Source: an uncultured Eubacteriales bacterium
Lineage (GTDB): Bacteria > Bacillota > Clostridia > UMGS1883
NCBI GenBank assembly: GCA_905195005.1
Contig: CAJJUC010000009.1
Location: forward strand, 1 to 29,564
Direction of reading: 5' to 3'
DNA length: 29,564 nt
Part shown: piece after piece, positions 1-9,496 of the stretch
Layout: each line of letters begins with the position of its first letter
Position numbering within the stretch: the first letter of the stretch is position 1
Translations under genes and position numbers: made by a program
The notes under the pieces: generated by a model
Told to the model about the DNA's origin: nothing
Databases searched by the model: none
What the model saw: only the letters and a program-made list of their open reading frames with translations

Positions 1-2772
1 CTTAAACCCATCGTTTAAAACACTGCCGTCACGCAATTCCGTGAAGCTTTCCGCCTTTTTTCCGTTTATGTAAACGCTGAGCGGCCGTGTTTCCGCATTA
101 TCATAATCATAGCTGCAAATATTTATCAAAAGGTTTCCGTTATATAAAGCGCTCTGCCAGCAAAGCTTATCGGGGGGCTCATTCGTATCGGAATATTTTA
201 TGACCACGCTTCTCTTCCCTGCGGACTCAAGCTCAGTCAAAAGAGCATCCCCAAGCTCCCCTTCCGAAGGACTGCTCATTGTATAATTACTTACGCTTAT
301 CGGAATTACAACCGAATTGCCGATAATCTTGTTTATTTTGTCACGGTCATTCAAAACATTTTTTTCATTTCTTTTAAGAGAATCCTCACCGATAACAACA
401 ATCCTTCCGCCCCTGTCAACAACTCTGCACAAGCCGTCAATTGTTTCTTCAGGAATGTTTGTTGTGTTCGGCACAATAACAAAATCATAATTATCCAGCG
501 TTTCGGGGCTGCTGTCCGTCACAAATCCAACCTTCATACCGCTGAAAATAAGCTGCTCATATGTCTTATATAAAATATTCATATACGGTTTTGAGTAACT
601 TCTCGTGTGATCCGAATACAAAAGCGCAACCTGTGCCTTTTCATCGCCGAGCGCCTTTATTTCATAAGACATTCTGTTAACATCGTAAATTGTTTTTCCG
701 ATCCGCGCAACAACATCGGGTCTGTTCAGGATAAGCGAGCCGTACACATTTTCCTTCGGAAGCTTATTCTGCGCTCTGTCCCACATCCACACTGCTGTTG
801 CTCCCAATCCGTTTACGGCGCCCTGCCAAAGATTTGCATCGGCATTATCGGCATACAACGGGTTTTGACTCATATCATTATCCGCAATAATATGATTCTC
901 ACTGTTGATTACCGGGGCGTTTTTAATCGATGTTTGCAGATTGTAGAACATCATTGTTTTAACTATGTCGCGGTTTTCAATTTTGTTACCTGCATCGTTA
1001 CCGTTTAAATCCGAAAATGAAGCAAATTTCTCGGGGTTTGCACCAAACGTTAAATAATTTCTTTTGTCCTGATCGGACGGAAACATATTTGCACACAGTT
1101 TGGTATGAACAAACACATCCGGCGCTTCCTCTTTGATTATATCGGCAAGCCATGCATGAAACTGCGTGAACACGTCGTCGTTAAACTGTCTCCAGTCTTC
1201 AAAGAGCATTTGTCCGCCGACAGCTGCATCAGGCAATGTTGACTGCGGCATCTGAACGCTTGCAAAGCCGGTATATGAAGTACTGTAGACATTGTTCAGC
1301 GCATCAATGCTGCCATATTTTTCTTTCAAATAATCTTCAAAAAAAGCTTTTGCGGCAGCGCTCTTGTTGCTGTAATAATTCGCTTCATTCGTAAGGCAAA
1401 TACTGTTTAAGCTTTTATAACCTTTAATTTTTTTAATAAGGTTCCGCACATAATATTCATATGCTTTAAGAATTTTTCCGTCTCCGGGATTTAAAATATC
1501 ATATCCGAGACTCCACGTTATGCCCGATGTGGGCACTTGCTTTTTATACGAATACAAAATCATATCGTTCAGCTGATGGAGTGATAAATTTACATCAACC
1601 CTAACATTTGCTTTTTCAGCTCTTTCCAAGGCTGAAAGTGTAAGCGAAAGGACCTTTTCGTTAAACATAAAGCCGTCTTGAGCTTCCTGCGGTGCTCCGC
1701 CCTCGAAATCTCCGTTTTCAAGCAGGTTCACGTCTGTTCCGCTCTCTCTGACATAACAATTATCAATGTTTACCGACCTTGTATCGCCCTCTGCATACAC
1801 GCAAAATCGCAGCCATGCGCCTTTGTCCGAGGTGTGATAGCAGTCAGCATTCGGGTAAAGCGCCAGATAATTTGTGTTTTTCAGATTTTCGTCTTCTCCG
1901 GTTGTGTAAGAGCTTTTGTACTCTTTCCAGCCATATGTTCCGTTTATCTGTACCCTTGAAATATCCTTTGTCGGTCCGAAGCCGAACCAGCACCCCTCAG
2001 CCTTGTCCGCTTTTGCTTTTAAGCCGAATTCATACCTCGTGTTCGGCTTAACATAAACATCCTGGTAAATGCAAATATAATTATTTTGCACATATTTACC
2101 GCTTTTTGTTATTTTAAGGGAAGCGGTACCGCCATAAAAAACGGCATTGTCAATTTCCGCCGCGCCCTCCGTGTCAAACATTTTTCTGTACATCCAGCCC
2201 TTCACGGGTGACGCTTCAACAAGAAGCTGATTCAAGTTGGTTTCTATCTGCGCAAAATTTGCTCCAAAATTTGGAATATCGGCAATTTCATCTCTGACAT
2301 GATCCCAGTGACCGTATCCGTAAAGAAAAACAGGGCGTTTTTCCGTTTTGCCGCCGCAAACGGCGTCTGCCGCAAAATTCTGCCCGGACAGCGAAACGTC
2401 ACCCGTTTTATATTTCGGAACATCGAACGGAGCCTTGGTTTTATTTCTGTAATCCGATATGTTTTTCATGCATAGGTTATACAGCTTGTCAAGCTCAGCG
2501 TCATAATAGGCAAGATTTTCAGCGCTGCCGAGCCCGGCTTCCTCTTTCATATAACCGAGAAACCGTTCGATTACGTTCCTGTACATAGTTTCATAATCGG
2601 TTGATATGCCGTTTCGGTCGCAGCTCGCAAGACTTTCATTTAAGGCGGAAAGCTGCTGCAATTGTTTCTCAATCAGTGCGTCTGCATTTGAAATGCCGTC
2701 CTGAGCGGTGCATATATCAGCCGCGCCGAAAAGTATTGATATAATCAGAATAAAATGTATAACCCGTTTCAA
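1..2772 (-). CDS. Secreted GH42-like beta-galactosidase (clan GH-A), 3' end cut by window
   Basis: The reading frame is open for 924 codons and runs off the left edge, so the C-terminus is missing. I chose a TTG start because GGGAGG lies 7 nt upstream. An in-frame ATG five codons earlier (2785-2787) has no ribosome binding site. Residues 1 to about 24 form a signal peptide ending near TAQ-D. A helical region follows, then the start of a TIM barrel (about 160-195), a CBM-like beta-sandwich (about 200-360) and the rest of the barrel. The LTNEANYYS motif gives Glu463 as likely acid/base, and INSENHII gives Glu625 as likely nucleophile, a spacing typical of GH42. After about residue 690 comes a GH42-type trimerisation domain with a glutamine-amidotransferase-like fold. 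GH42 enzymes release beta-galactose, but they are usually shorter and cytoplasmic, so a related GH-A family is possible. It is the last visible gene of the downstream operon. Confidence 0.8.
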   Translation of the reverse strand, partial: MKRVIHFILIISILFGAADICTAQDGISNADALIEKQLQQLSALNESLASCDRNGISTDYETMYRNVIERFLGYMKEEAGLGSAENLAYYDAELDKLYNLCMKNISDYRNKTKAPFDVPKYKTGDVSLSGQNFAADAVCGGKTEKRPVFLYGYGHWDHVRDEIADIPNFGANFAQIETNLNQLLVEASPVKGWMYRKMFDTEGAAEIDNAVFYGGTASLKITKSGKYVQNNYICIYQDVYVKPNTRYEFGLKAKADKAEGCWFGFGPTKDISRVQINGTYGWKEYKSSYTTGEDENLKNTNYLALYPNADCYHTSDKGAWLRFCVYAEGDTRSVNIDNCYVRESGTDVNLLENGDFEGGAPQEAQDGFMFNEKVLSLTLSALERAEKANVRVDVNLSLHQLNDMILYSYKKQVPTSGITWSLGYDILNPGDGKILKAYEYYVRNLIKKIKGYKSLNSICLTNEANYYSNKSAAAKAFFEDYLKEKYGSIDALNNVYSTSYTGFASVQMPQSTLPDAAVGGQMLFEDWRQFNDDVFTQFHAWLADIIKEEAPDVFVHTKLCANMFPSDQDKRNYLTFGANPEKFASFSDLNGNDAGNKIENRDIVKTMMFYNLQTSIKNAPVINSENHIIADNDMSQNPLYADNADANLWQGAVNGLGATAVWMWDRAQNKLPKENVYGSLILNRPDVVARIGKTIYDVNRMSYEIKALGDEKAQVALLYSDHTRSYSKPYMNILYKTYEQLIFSGMKVGFVTDSSPETLDNYDFVIVPNTTNIPEETIDGLCRVVDRGGRIVVIGEDSLKRNEKNVLNDRDKINKIIGNSVVIPISVSNYTMSSPSEGELGDALLTELESAGKRSVVIKYSDTNEPPDKLCWQSALYNGNLLINICSYDYDNAETRPLSVYINGKKAESFTELRDGSVLNDGFK

Positions 2773-2779
2773 GCAACCG

Positions 2780-2785
2780 CCTCCC
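2780..2785 (-). promoter_or_regulatory. Ribosome binding site that sets a TTG start
   Basis: The minus strand reads GGGAGG, then 7 nt, then TTG at 2772-2770. The site sits in the 15-nt gap after the stop codon of the preceding gene. It is the reason for preferring TTG over the in-frame ATG at 2787, which overlaps the ribosome binding site itself. Confidence 0.65.
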
Positions 2786-2787
2786 AT

Positions 2788-5403
2788 TTATTTGTTCAGA
2801 GTTTTCGACGGAATCTGTATCAGCATACTGTCCGGGCTGTCCCACAGGAAAGCTTTAACGGTGTAATCGCCTTCACTGACATCGGCAACCGTCAGCTCTG
2901 CGCTCAGTTCACGGGAGCTTCGCGGTTTAACCGTAACCGAAACAGCCTTTGAAGCTGTCATTAATTTATCATCATAAAGAGCCAGAATCAGCATGGATGA
3001 CAATTCCCTGCTGTCATTATTTTTGACGGTAACCTTTGCTGTGATGTTTCCCGATAAAACCGATGTAATTTCTCTGCCGTTTTCATAAAATCTAAAGTTT
3101 GTTATTTTCAGCAAATCCTCCTTGGGCATTGCCGTCACCTCAACCCCATCGGATTCAAGACCTGCCGCATTAACCTCTTTAATTACAAATGTGTGCTTAA
3201 CGCCGTTTGCCAGATTTTCAAGCTTTATGCATTCGCCCTGTCTAACAATTCCCATAAGCTCCAAGCTGCTCTTGCCGTTCTTTTTATAAACTCTGACAGA
3301 CTCGGTAAACGGCTTTTCGGACCATGAAATATCAACGGTTGAGTCCGATGCCGAAGCCTTGCAGTCCGCGACGTCCTGCGGCGGATACTCATCGGAAATC
3401 TCTTCAAAACCGCCGTTTAAAATAAGATTGCCTCCGATTTCGTTTCCATCATTATCAAGCTCATAAACGGTTATATCATCTATCCAAAAATCCTTAACTG
3501 CTTTCGGAATTACAAAGAATATTGCAAAGCCTCCGCTGAGCGCCGATGTTGCGGTTATATCCTTTGTAACCTTTGTCCATTCGGGATAGTCGTTTCCCCA
3601 TGTGAGCTGGATTCTGTTTTCCCACAGGGAATCGTTTCTGAAATACAATTTATCCGATGTTGTTTTCCGCCCTTTCTTATACATTGTTACCCTGTATTTC
3701 TTACCCGAAACCAAAGCCGAGCTGCCTTTTCCGACAATCTTTATTCCGAGATTGTCATCCGAGGAAATATGGTTTGACGTTATATGCATCGAATAATTTC
3801 CGCTGTATTTTTCAGCGCCGTCTGCCGATATACTGATGGGAACATGCCCGTACGCAGAGCTGTAATAATTGACAGACCAATTTACAAACGGCGATTTTCT
3901 CAGCGCCGCGTCAGCCTTTCCGTCCAGTGGCAGACTTATCGGACTGTGGTTTGAAAACTCAAATTCAAGTCTGTATTTTCTTATTTCTCCCGTCTTAACA
4001 TCCGTAAACGTTTTGCTGCACACCTCATCGGAAGATGTGCCGAAATCATCTGCAATCAAGGTGTTTTCCGCGTTATCGTACAGGGAAACCTTTGTCAGCG
4101 TGTCCGCGGCGGGGTTTCTCCACGAAACGCAGATTGCACCGCCGTCACCCGACACAATCACATTTGACGGAATAAATTCCGAATCCGATTCTTCCTCTCC
4201 GCCGCCGGGTTCTTCTCCGCCTGTTTTCATCGGAATGACTGAAATACCCATACCTGTGCCTTCAATATTAAATCTGTTTACGGGTTTTACCTCATAAAAA
4301 TACTCCCTGCCGTTTTCAAGCCCCGGCATAACAAACGAGCTGCCGGTTCCGTCGGCAACAGCTCTAAGTGTAAGAGCATCGCCGTTTTTTTCATAAATGT
4401 TTATTTTGTCAATTGTTTCGTTTGTGTGCCACGACAGCTCGGCACATTCGTTTTTGCCCTCCGCCGTCACATATTCAAATTCACCGGGAGCGGTTCTGAG
4501 GCTTTCAAAATCTCCGTTAAGCATAAGATTATCACCGATTTCGTTCCCCGCGGCATCAAGCTCGTAAATTGTTATATCGTCAAGCCAGAAATCCTGTATA
4601 ACTCCGGGATTCACCACAAAAACCGCGAAACCGTTGCTCAGCGTCTTAGACGGCGAAAGCACCTGTGAAACCTTTGTCCACTCTGTATAATCGTTTCCCC
4701 ATGTCAGCTGAATCCTTTTGTTCCATTCCGCATCATACTGAAAATAAATTGTGTCATTTTCGGCCTTCCTCGATTTTTTGTACATTGTGATACGGTATTT
4801 TTTTGACGTGTCCCAGTTTTCTTTTCCGGCGCCGATAATTTTCATCCATTCATTCGGCGTATTTTGGGAAGATTTGTTTGACACTATATGCATTGAATAA
4901 TTTCCGCTGTGAGCCTGCGAGCTGTCGGCAAAAATCTTCGTCGGAATATATCTGTACGATGAATCGTAATATGCAAGCGACCAGTTCTCAAACGGAGTAT
5001 CGTTTAAATTCGCGTCATCCGATGCTTTTGCCCTTATTTCGGCAGCAACCGATGTTTTCTCATGATCCGAAAATTCAAACTCAAGCCTGCACTTCTTTAT
5101 TTCGCTTGCACTTAAGCCGGAGAAGATTTTTCTGCAAGCCTCTCCCCTTAATGTGGTGAAGCTGCTGTCAATCAGCTTATTTGTCCGCGAATCATACAAA
5201 GATACGCCGGTTATTGTGTTGGCTTCGGGATTGCGCCACGATATGCAGCCCGAGGTTTTTCCTTCGGATATAATAACATCGGTAGGTTCATATTCAGCGG
5301 AATCCTCCGCAAGTGCAAATCGAGGCGGCGCAAGCAGCAGCATGAATGAAGCGATAATCATGCATGTCAACAGCCTGTTTAATATGTTTTTATCATGGTA
5401 CAT
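2788..5403 (-). CDS. Secreted two-copy FN3/CBM-like carbohydrate-binding protein
   Basis: 871 residues with a signal peptide (1 to about 32, RFALA-ED). I see no catalytic domain. The layout is a duplicated unit. Each unit has a short FN3-like domain with a pair of cysteines (Cys53 and Cys90 in copy 1), a CBM4/9-like beta-sandwich ending in DFW(L/I)DDIT(I/V)YEL and NGDFE/NGGFE, and a second FN3-like domain. A Gly/Glu-rich linker (about 397-411) separates the copies. The last 100 residues form a beta-rich module ending YTVKAFLWDS that recurs in neighbouring proteins. It probably binds polysaccharide outside the cell (inference), and no anchor motif is visible. An in-frame TAA just upstream fixes the ATG start, and AGGAGG lies an unusually long 13 nt away. 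It is paralogous to the protein at 5488-6972. Confidence 0.82.
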   Translation of the reverse strand: MYHDKNILNRLLTCMIIASFMLLLAPPRFALAEDSAEYEPTDVIISEGKTSGCISWRNPEANTITGVSLYDSRTNKLIDSSFTTLRGEACRKIFSGLSASEIKKCRLEFEFSDHEKTSVAAEIRAKASDDANLNDTPFENWSLAYYDSSYRYIPTKIFADSSQAHSGNYSMHIVSNKSSQNTPNEWMKIIGAGKENWDTSKKYRITMYKKSRKAENDTIYFQYDAEWNKRIQLTWGNDYTEWTKVSQVLSPSKTLSNGFAVFVVNPGVIQDFWLDDITIYELDAAGNEIGDNLMLNGDFESLRTAPGEFEYVTAEGKNECAELSWHTNETIDKINIYEKNGDALTLRAVADGTGSSFVMPGLENGREYFYEVKPVNRFNIEGTGMGISVIPMKTGGEEPGGGEEESDSEFIPSNVIVSGDGGAICVSWRNPAADTLTKVSLYDNAENTLIADDFGTSSDEVCSKTFTDVKTGEIRKYRLEFEFSNHSPISLPLDGKADAALRKSPFVNWSVNYYSSAYGHVPISISADGAEKYSGNYSMHITSNHISSDDNLGIKIVGKGSSALVSGKKYRVTMYKKGRKTTSDKLYFRNDSLWENRIQLTWGNDYPEWTKVTKDITATSALSGGFAIFFVIPKAVKDFWIDDITVYELDNDGNEIGGNLILNGGFEEISDEYPPQDVADCKASASDSTVDISWSEKPFTESVRVYKKNGKSSLELMGIVRQGECIKLENLANGVKHTFVIKEVNAAGLESDGVEVTAMPKEDLLKITNFRFYENGREITSVLSGNITAKVTVKNNDSRELSSMLILALYDDKLMTASKAVSVTVKPRSSRELSAELTVADVSEGDYTVKAFLWDSPDSMLIQIPSKTLNK

Positions 5404-5487
5404 AGCTTTTTATAGCTCCTCCTGCAATTTTGGGCTGCAATTTTTTAAGCCGTTAACTTATTTTGTAATTATAATATCCGATACAGC

Positions 5488-6972
5488 TTATTTACTTAAT
5501 TCGTGTGCCGGAGCACACGGAGAAAGCTTTGCCGGAGCATTTTCCCAAAGGAACGCTTTCACGCTGTACGAATTTTCTCCGGATTCCGGAACATTTAAGG
5601 TTACAAACATCTCCCGGTATCCGCTTCCGTCCACCGGCTGAACATCCCTTGCAATTTGTTTAAGCGCACCGTTTTCATAAAGCGCAAACATCAGCGCAGC
5701 CGATTTCTTGTCCTCTGCGGAATTTCTTGCGGTTATTTTAACCGTTATATTCCCCGGAGTAAGCTTATAAATTCTTTTGTCACCGATGTAATATGCAAAC
5801 GGCGTCGGTTCAACCGTTACTTCCGTTCCCTCGGATTCCATTTTATACTGATTTACTGTTTTGAACACAAAGGTGTACTTCTTTCCGTTCTTAAGCTCCG
5901 GCAATACCACGGTTGTACGCTCATCGCGAATGATTGCTCTGAGGCTGAGACTTCCGTCGCTGTTCTTCTCATAAATGTTTATATGATCCGCCGCAGGTTT
6001 GTCATACGACGCTGTGCAGCCTCCGTTTTCGGGCTTTACCGAAAGATTTTCAAGGTTATTCGGCGCCGCTGACTTAAGTCTGTCAAATGAACCGCTCGGA
6101 ATAAGGTTGCCCCCCGTTATATTTCCGCTTTCATCCTTTTTATATATTTCAAGATCATCTATCCAGAAATCGCCCATCACGCCCTTGCCTATTTCAAAGA
6201 ATATGCCTCCGGCATATGCCTTAGTTACTTCCGCGTCATAAGAAACGCTGTTGTTTTCCCCCGCATCGCCGGCATATGAAATTGTTTTATGGCAATTGCC
6301 GTCCCCCTCGGAGCCGAGCATGAGCTTTATCGCGCCCTCGGTTTTGATATCGCTCCATCTTTTCCTGTATTTAACTGTGTATTTCCCGGCTTCAAGCTTA
6401 ACCGAAGATCTTATTTTTACAACCGCGCTTGCATCACTGTTGTTTGAGGATATATGAAGAGAATGTCCGTTTCCGTTATCAAAGCTTTTGTCGGCGGTCA
6501 CCTCAAAGGGAATTGCTCTGTCACCGCTTGCACTGTATTCAAGCGCCCAGCCGTCAAACGGAGCATCCGTCTTATGCGCGGAATTTGAATCCTGCCAGTT
6601 ATATGCATATCCCTCTAAAAGAATGCTTACAGCTTCGTGATCGGAAAATTCAAACACAAGCCTGCAATATTTCTTTCCCCAATCCGCAACCGTTATTTTC
6701 TGCGAGCACACAGCACCCCCGGCAGTGCTGAAGCTGTCGGAAATCAGTTCGCCGGTATTATTCTCATAAAGTGAAACCTTTGTAATTGTGTCGGCAACGG
6801 GATTTTTCCATGACATGCAAACTGTTGTGCTGCCGCCCGCCACGATAACATTCTTCGGTTCATATAACGAATTTTCCGCTCCGAATGAAAGCGTTGCCAT
6901 AGCGGCTGCAATCATAAGCGAAGCCGCCAGAAAACAAATTACCGTTTTGTTTAACAAACTTTTTTTAATCAT
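5488..6972 (-). CDS. Secreted single-copy FN3/CBM-like carbohydrate-binding protein
   Basis: 494 residues with a signal peptide (about 1-31). It carries one copy of the unit that occurs twice in the next gene: a Cys-pair FN3-like domain, a CBM4/9-like beta-sandwich ending near DFWIDDLEIY (about 265-275), an FN3-like domain (about 300-390) and the C-terminal module with YSVKAFLWEN. The CBM-like part is clearly diverged from both copies in the 871-residue neighbour, so the ligand may differ. AAGGAG lies shortly before the ATG. The 84-nt gap to the next gene contains a TATAAT-like hexamer without a matching -35, so continued operon transcription is more likely. Role inferred: extracellular glycan binding. 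No enzyme motif is seen. Confidence 0.8.
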   Translation of the reverse strand: MIKKSLLNKTVICFLAASLMIAAAMATLSFGAENSLYEPKNVIVAGGSTTVCMSWKNPVADTITKVSLYENNTGELISDSFSTAGGAVCSQKITVADWGKKYCRLVFEFSDHEAVSILLEGYAYNWQDSNSAHKTDAPFDGWALEYSASGDRAIPFEVTADKSFDNGNGHSLHISSNNSDASAVVKIRSSVKLEAGKYTVKYRKRWSDIKTEGAIKLMLGSEGDGNCHKTISYAGDAGENNSVSYDAEVTKAYAGGIFFEIGKGVMGDFWIDDLEIYKKDESGNITGGNLIPSGSFDRLKSAAPNNLENLSVKPENGGCTASYDKPAADHINIYEKNSDGSLSLRAIIRDERTTVVLPELKNGKKYTFVFKTVNQYKMESEGTEVTVEPTPFAYYIGDKRIYKLTPGNITVKITARNSAEDKKSAALMFALYENGALKQIARDVQPVDGSGYREMFVTLNVPESGENSYSVKAFLWENAPAKLSPCAPAHELSK

Positions 6973-6999
6973 TATCCTTACTCCTTACATAATTAAATT

Positions 7000-9495
7000 T
7001 TATTTTATCAGGAATATGTGCGACAAAACCCCGTATGACATACGCATCACGGCATAATCGTCCTTTGATATATCCTCCGCGCTTCCCCTTTGAACAGTGC
7101 CGTCGTTCTCTTTATAAATGTAAATATACGGTTTTGAGGCAAACTTGAACACCTTTTTTGACGGAAGCGAAAGCCTGACAAGCTTTCTTGCAAGGTCAGT
7201 ATCTTCAACAATGCCCTTTAAAACAACCTGCCTTGAATCAAGCACGGACGAATCGGCATATTTCCGTTCCGCTCCGGGTGAAAACAGAAGCTCGCACTTA
7301 TCGGCATAACCGTTATGGTCTATATGCACTTTTACAATGTCGCCGCGCTTCAGACCGCTGAACAGATTATCCTTTGCAATCACTCTGTAATTATCGAAAT
7401 CATCAACACAGCCGTACAGCGCCGTACATTCATTCCCGTCACTGTCATACATACCCTTGATTTTGTCAATCATTAATATCTGCCCGTACTTATCATACTC
7501 GTTGTTGACAGTGTTTTCGTTATCTCTTACCACTATCCTGCCGCAGTGATTAAACTCATCAACATCGTATGCAGTATATGTGTAATAAAACGATCCCTTC
7601 AGGTATGAAAGCGACGTCACGTAATAATCGTCCTCGTCATAGGTGTGATTTTCAGGTATAACCCAAACTGTCGGAGAGTCAAGATATACGCTTGTCGAAA
7701 ATGAATTTAAGCTTGATAAATATTCACTCCGTGTTTCCGCTGTTTTTGTGAATACGTTATTGTTATTTTCCCCGGTGTAATCCTCCGCTGTGTAAACCTT
7801 CTTTAAAAATCCGCTGTCGTCCGTCCTGTAGCATATAAGCTGCGGAGCAAAGGAATTTCCCGGACTCAATGCATTTACAAAAGCTTCGTCCGTTACGGAG
7901 CTTCCGTTTAAAGCAACCCTGTCGCTTATCGGAATGACTTCCCATACTCCCCTGCTGTTTAAAAGCTTAATCTGGCACTCATCACCAAGCTTCTTTTTGA
8001 CCGACAGCTTTATCGCATATCCGTAAGAATAATCGGACGCGCTCGATTTTACCGCCGCAATGAAGCCTCTGTCATCAATATAAAATTCACCCTCAAGCGA
8101 AGCGGTTATCCCGCATGCCAGTGCGTCTTTATTATTAAGCGCTGCATTGTATGCGTCGCTCAGTTTGTATGATTCGTCACCGACAAAAACCTTTTCATCG
8201 GAAATTCCCGACACCTTTCCCGAAATAACCTTTGATGACGCATATATCATAATCAATTTCTTTCCGTCGCCCCTGCTTTGAGCAATTCGCAGCACGCTGT
8301 CGGGAGAAATTTGCTCAATTTCAGCCTTTTTTCCGTTCAAATATGTTTTCACAAGGGTGTCATCATCATCCAGGCTGACGAATTTTTCTGCGTCCTTATA
8401 GCTAAAGCGGTTATATATTTTACCCGAAACACTGTCATAGTTATTTAAAACAAACATTTCACAGTCCGTTATAAATGCATAATCATACTTTGAATCGGAA
8501 TCCGTGTCAACCAGTCTGATTTCTCCGTCCTTCGGTTTAAAAATGTCTGTATCATAATTCCAAAGCACTTTTCCGTTATAAAACACCCTGAATCCCGGCG
8601 CGGGCTCTGCCTTTCTTTGTTTCATCGCGTCACTATCGTAATATGTAATGCTGTAATTATCCGCAACATCAGCAATGTTCTCCGAGCTGATTTTTACTGC
8701 TGACTCCTTATTTGAAACGGACAGATACAGAACTTTGTTTCCGCTGCTTTTTTCGGCATAGTAGCCCTCAACCGTGCTTCCTATGAAATCGGAATAATCT
8801 CTTTCTGTTTTATAAACCTCTCCGTCTATCGAGATTTCATTTTTTTCCAATCCGCTTTTCCCGTTTAATGATGTTATGAAGTTTGCGTCCACTTTCCCTT
8901 TAAGCTCATATATACCTCTGTATCGCGACAAAAGCGTTTCTCCGCTTTTTGAGATTGCTTCGCTCTGACCGTCGGTATATCTTTCAACGCTGTTATAATC
9001 TGCCGTTGCAGTGTTATACAAAAGCTCTGTCAGTGATGCTCCGCTGATTATGCCGCCGTTTTTGACCTGCACATTCTTCAGTATACCGATGCGGCGCGCC
9101 GTTTTGTTATAGCCGCTCGGATAGCCACCGTCAATCACCGCGATATTTTTATACCCTAAGACGCAGACAGCCATTTTCACCGCCTCATTACAGAGACACG
9201 GTTTGTCAGCCGCGGCAGCCGATGAATTATCAATAATTCCGAAGCTTTGGGCTGCTTCGAAAAGTTCATCATCATCCATTTCTTCGCAGTTATCGTAAAT
9301 CATCGAAAGAAAAGCCTTTATAACATCGCCTCTGAGCGGTTCAGCCTCAAAATCAAACGACTCGTCAAGCAGCGACAGGGCAATCAATGTATCTGCATTT
9401 GAAATATTAAGCTTTTCCTCTTCCTTGCATAAAGCATGGCTTTGCAATCCCAAAACCATTATAAAAGCCATCGCATAAGCCGTCACACGCTTCAT
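7000..9495 (-). CDS. Secreted protein with degenerate N-terminal SLH-like repeats
   Basis: 831 residues with a signal peptide (1 to about 23). Residues about 30-165 look like three degraded SLH repeats: leucine-rich segments with patterns such as FGIIDN, IGILKN and (R/N)xAVKMAVCVLGY-like helices. The rest is a long series of short beta-strand segments rich in Asp, Tyr and Val, with no catalytic motif I recognise. This layout is familiar from clostridial SLH proteins whose body has no assigned function. The ATG lies one base after the TAA of the upstream gene, and its GGAGGAG ribosome binding site lies in the end of that gene, so the two are probably translationally coupled. Inferred role: wall-attached surface protein, perhaps a scaffold for glycan binding. 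The SLH call is moderate because the repeats are weak. Confidence 0.7.
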   Translation of the reverse strand: MKRVTAYAMAFIMVLGLQSHALCKEEEKLNISNADTLIALSLLDESFDFEAEPLRGDVIKAFLSMIYDNCEEMDDDELFEAAQSFGIIDNSSAAAADKPCLCNEAVKMAVCVLGYKNIAVIDGGYPSGYNKTARRIGILKNVQVKNGGIISGASLTELLYNTATADYNSVERYTDGQSEAISKSGETLLSRYRGIYELKGKVDANFITSLNGKSGLEKNEISIDGEVYKTERDYSDFIGSTVEGYYAEKSSGNKVLYLSVSNKESAVKISSENIADVADNYSITYYDSDAMKQRKAEPAPGFRVFYNGKVLWNYDTDIFKPKDGEIRLVDTDSDSKYDYAFITDCEMFVLNNYDSVSGKIYNRFSYKDAEKFVSLDDDDTLVKTYLNGKKAEIEQISPDSVLRIAQSRGDGKKLIMIYASSKVISGKVSGISDEKVFVGDESYKLSDAYNAALNNKDALACGITASLEGEFYIDDRGFIAAVKSSASDYSYGYAIKLSVKKKLGDECQIKLLNSRGVWEVIPISDRVALNGSSVTDEAFVNALSPGNSFAPQLICYRTDDSGFLKKVYTAEDYTGENNNNVFTKTAETRSEYLSSLNSFSTSVYLDSPTVWVIPENHTYDEDDYYVTSLSYLKGSFYYTYTAYDVDEFNHCGRIVVRDNENTVNNEYDKYGQILMIDKIKGMYDSDGNECTALYGCVDDFDNYRVIAKDNLFSGLKRGDIVKVHIDHNGYADKCELLFSPGAERKYADSSVLDSRQVVLKGIVEDTDLARKLVRLSLPSKKVFKFASKPYIYIYKENDGTVQRGSAEDISKDDYAVMRMSYGVLSHIFLIK

Positions 9496-9496
9496 G

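Noticed and set aside
5404..5487. TATAAT-like hexamer in the 84-nt gap as a second internal promoter
   Set aside because: No TTGACA-like hexamer occurs at 16-18 bp and no extended -10 TG is present, so an AT-rich chance match is more likely.
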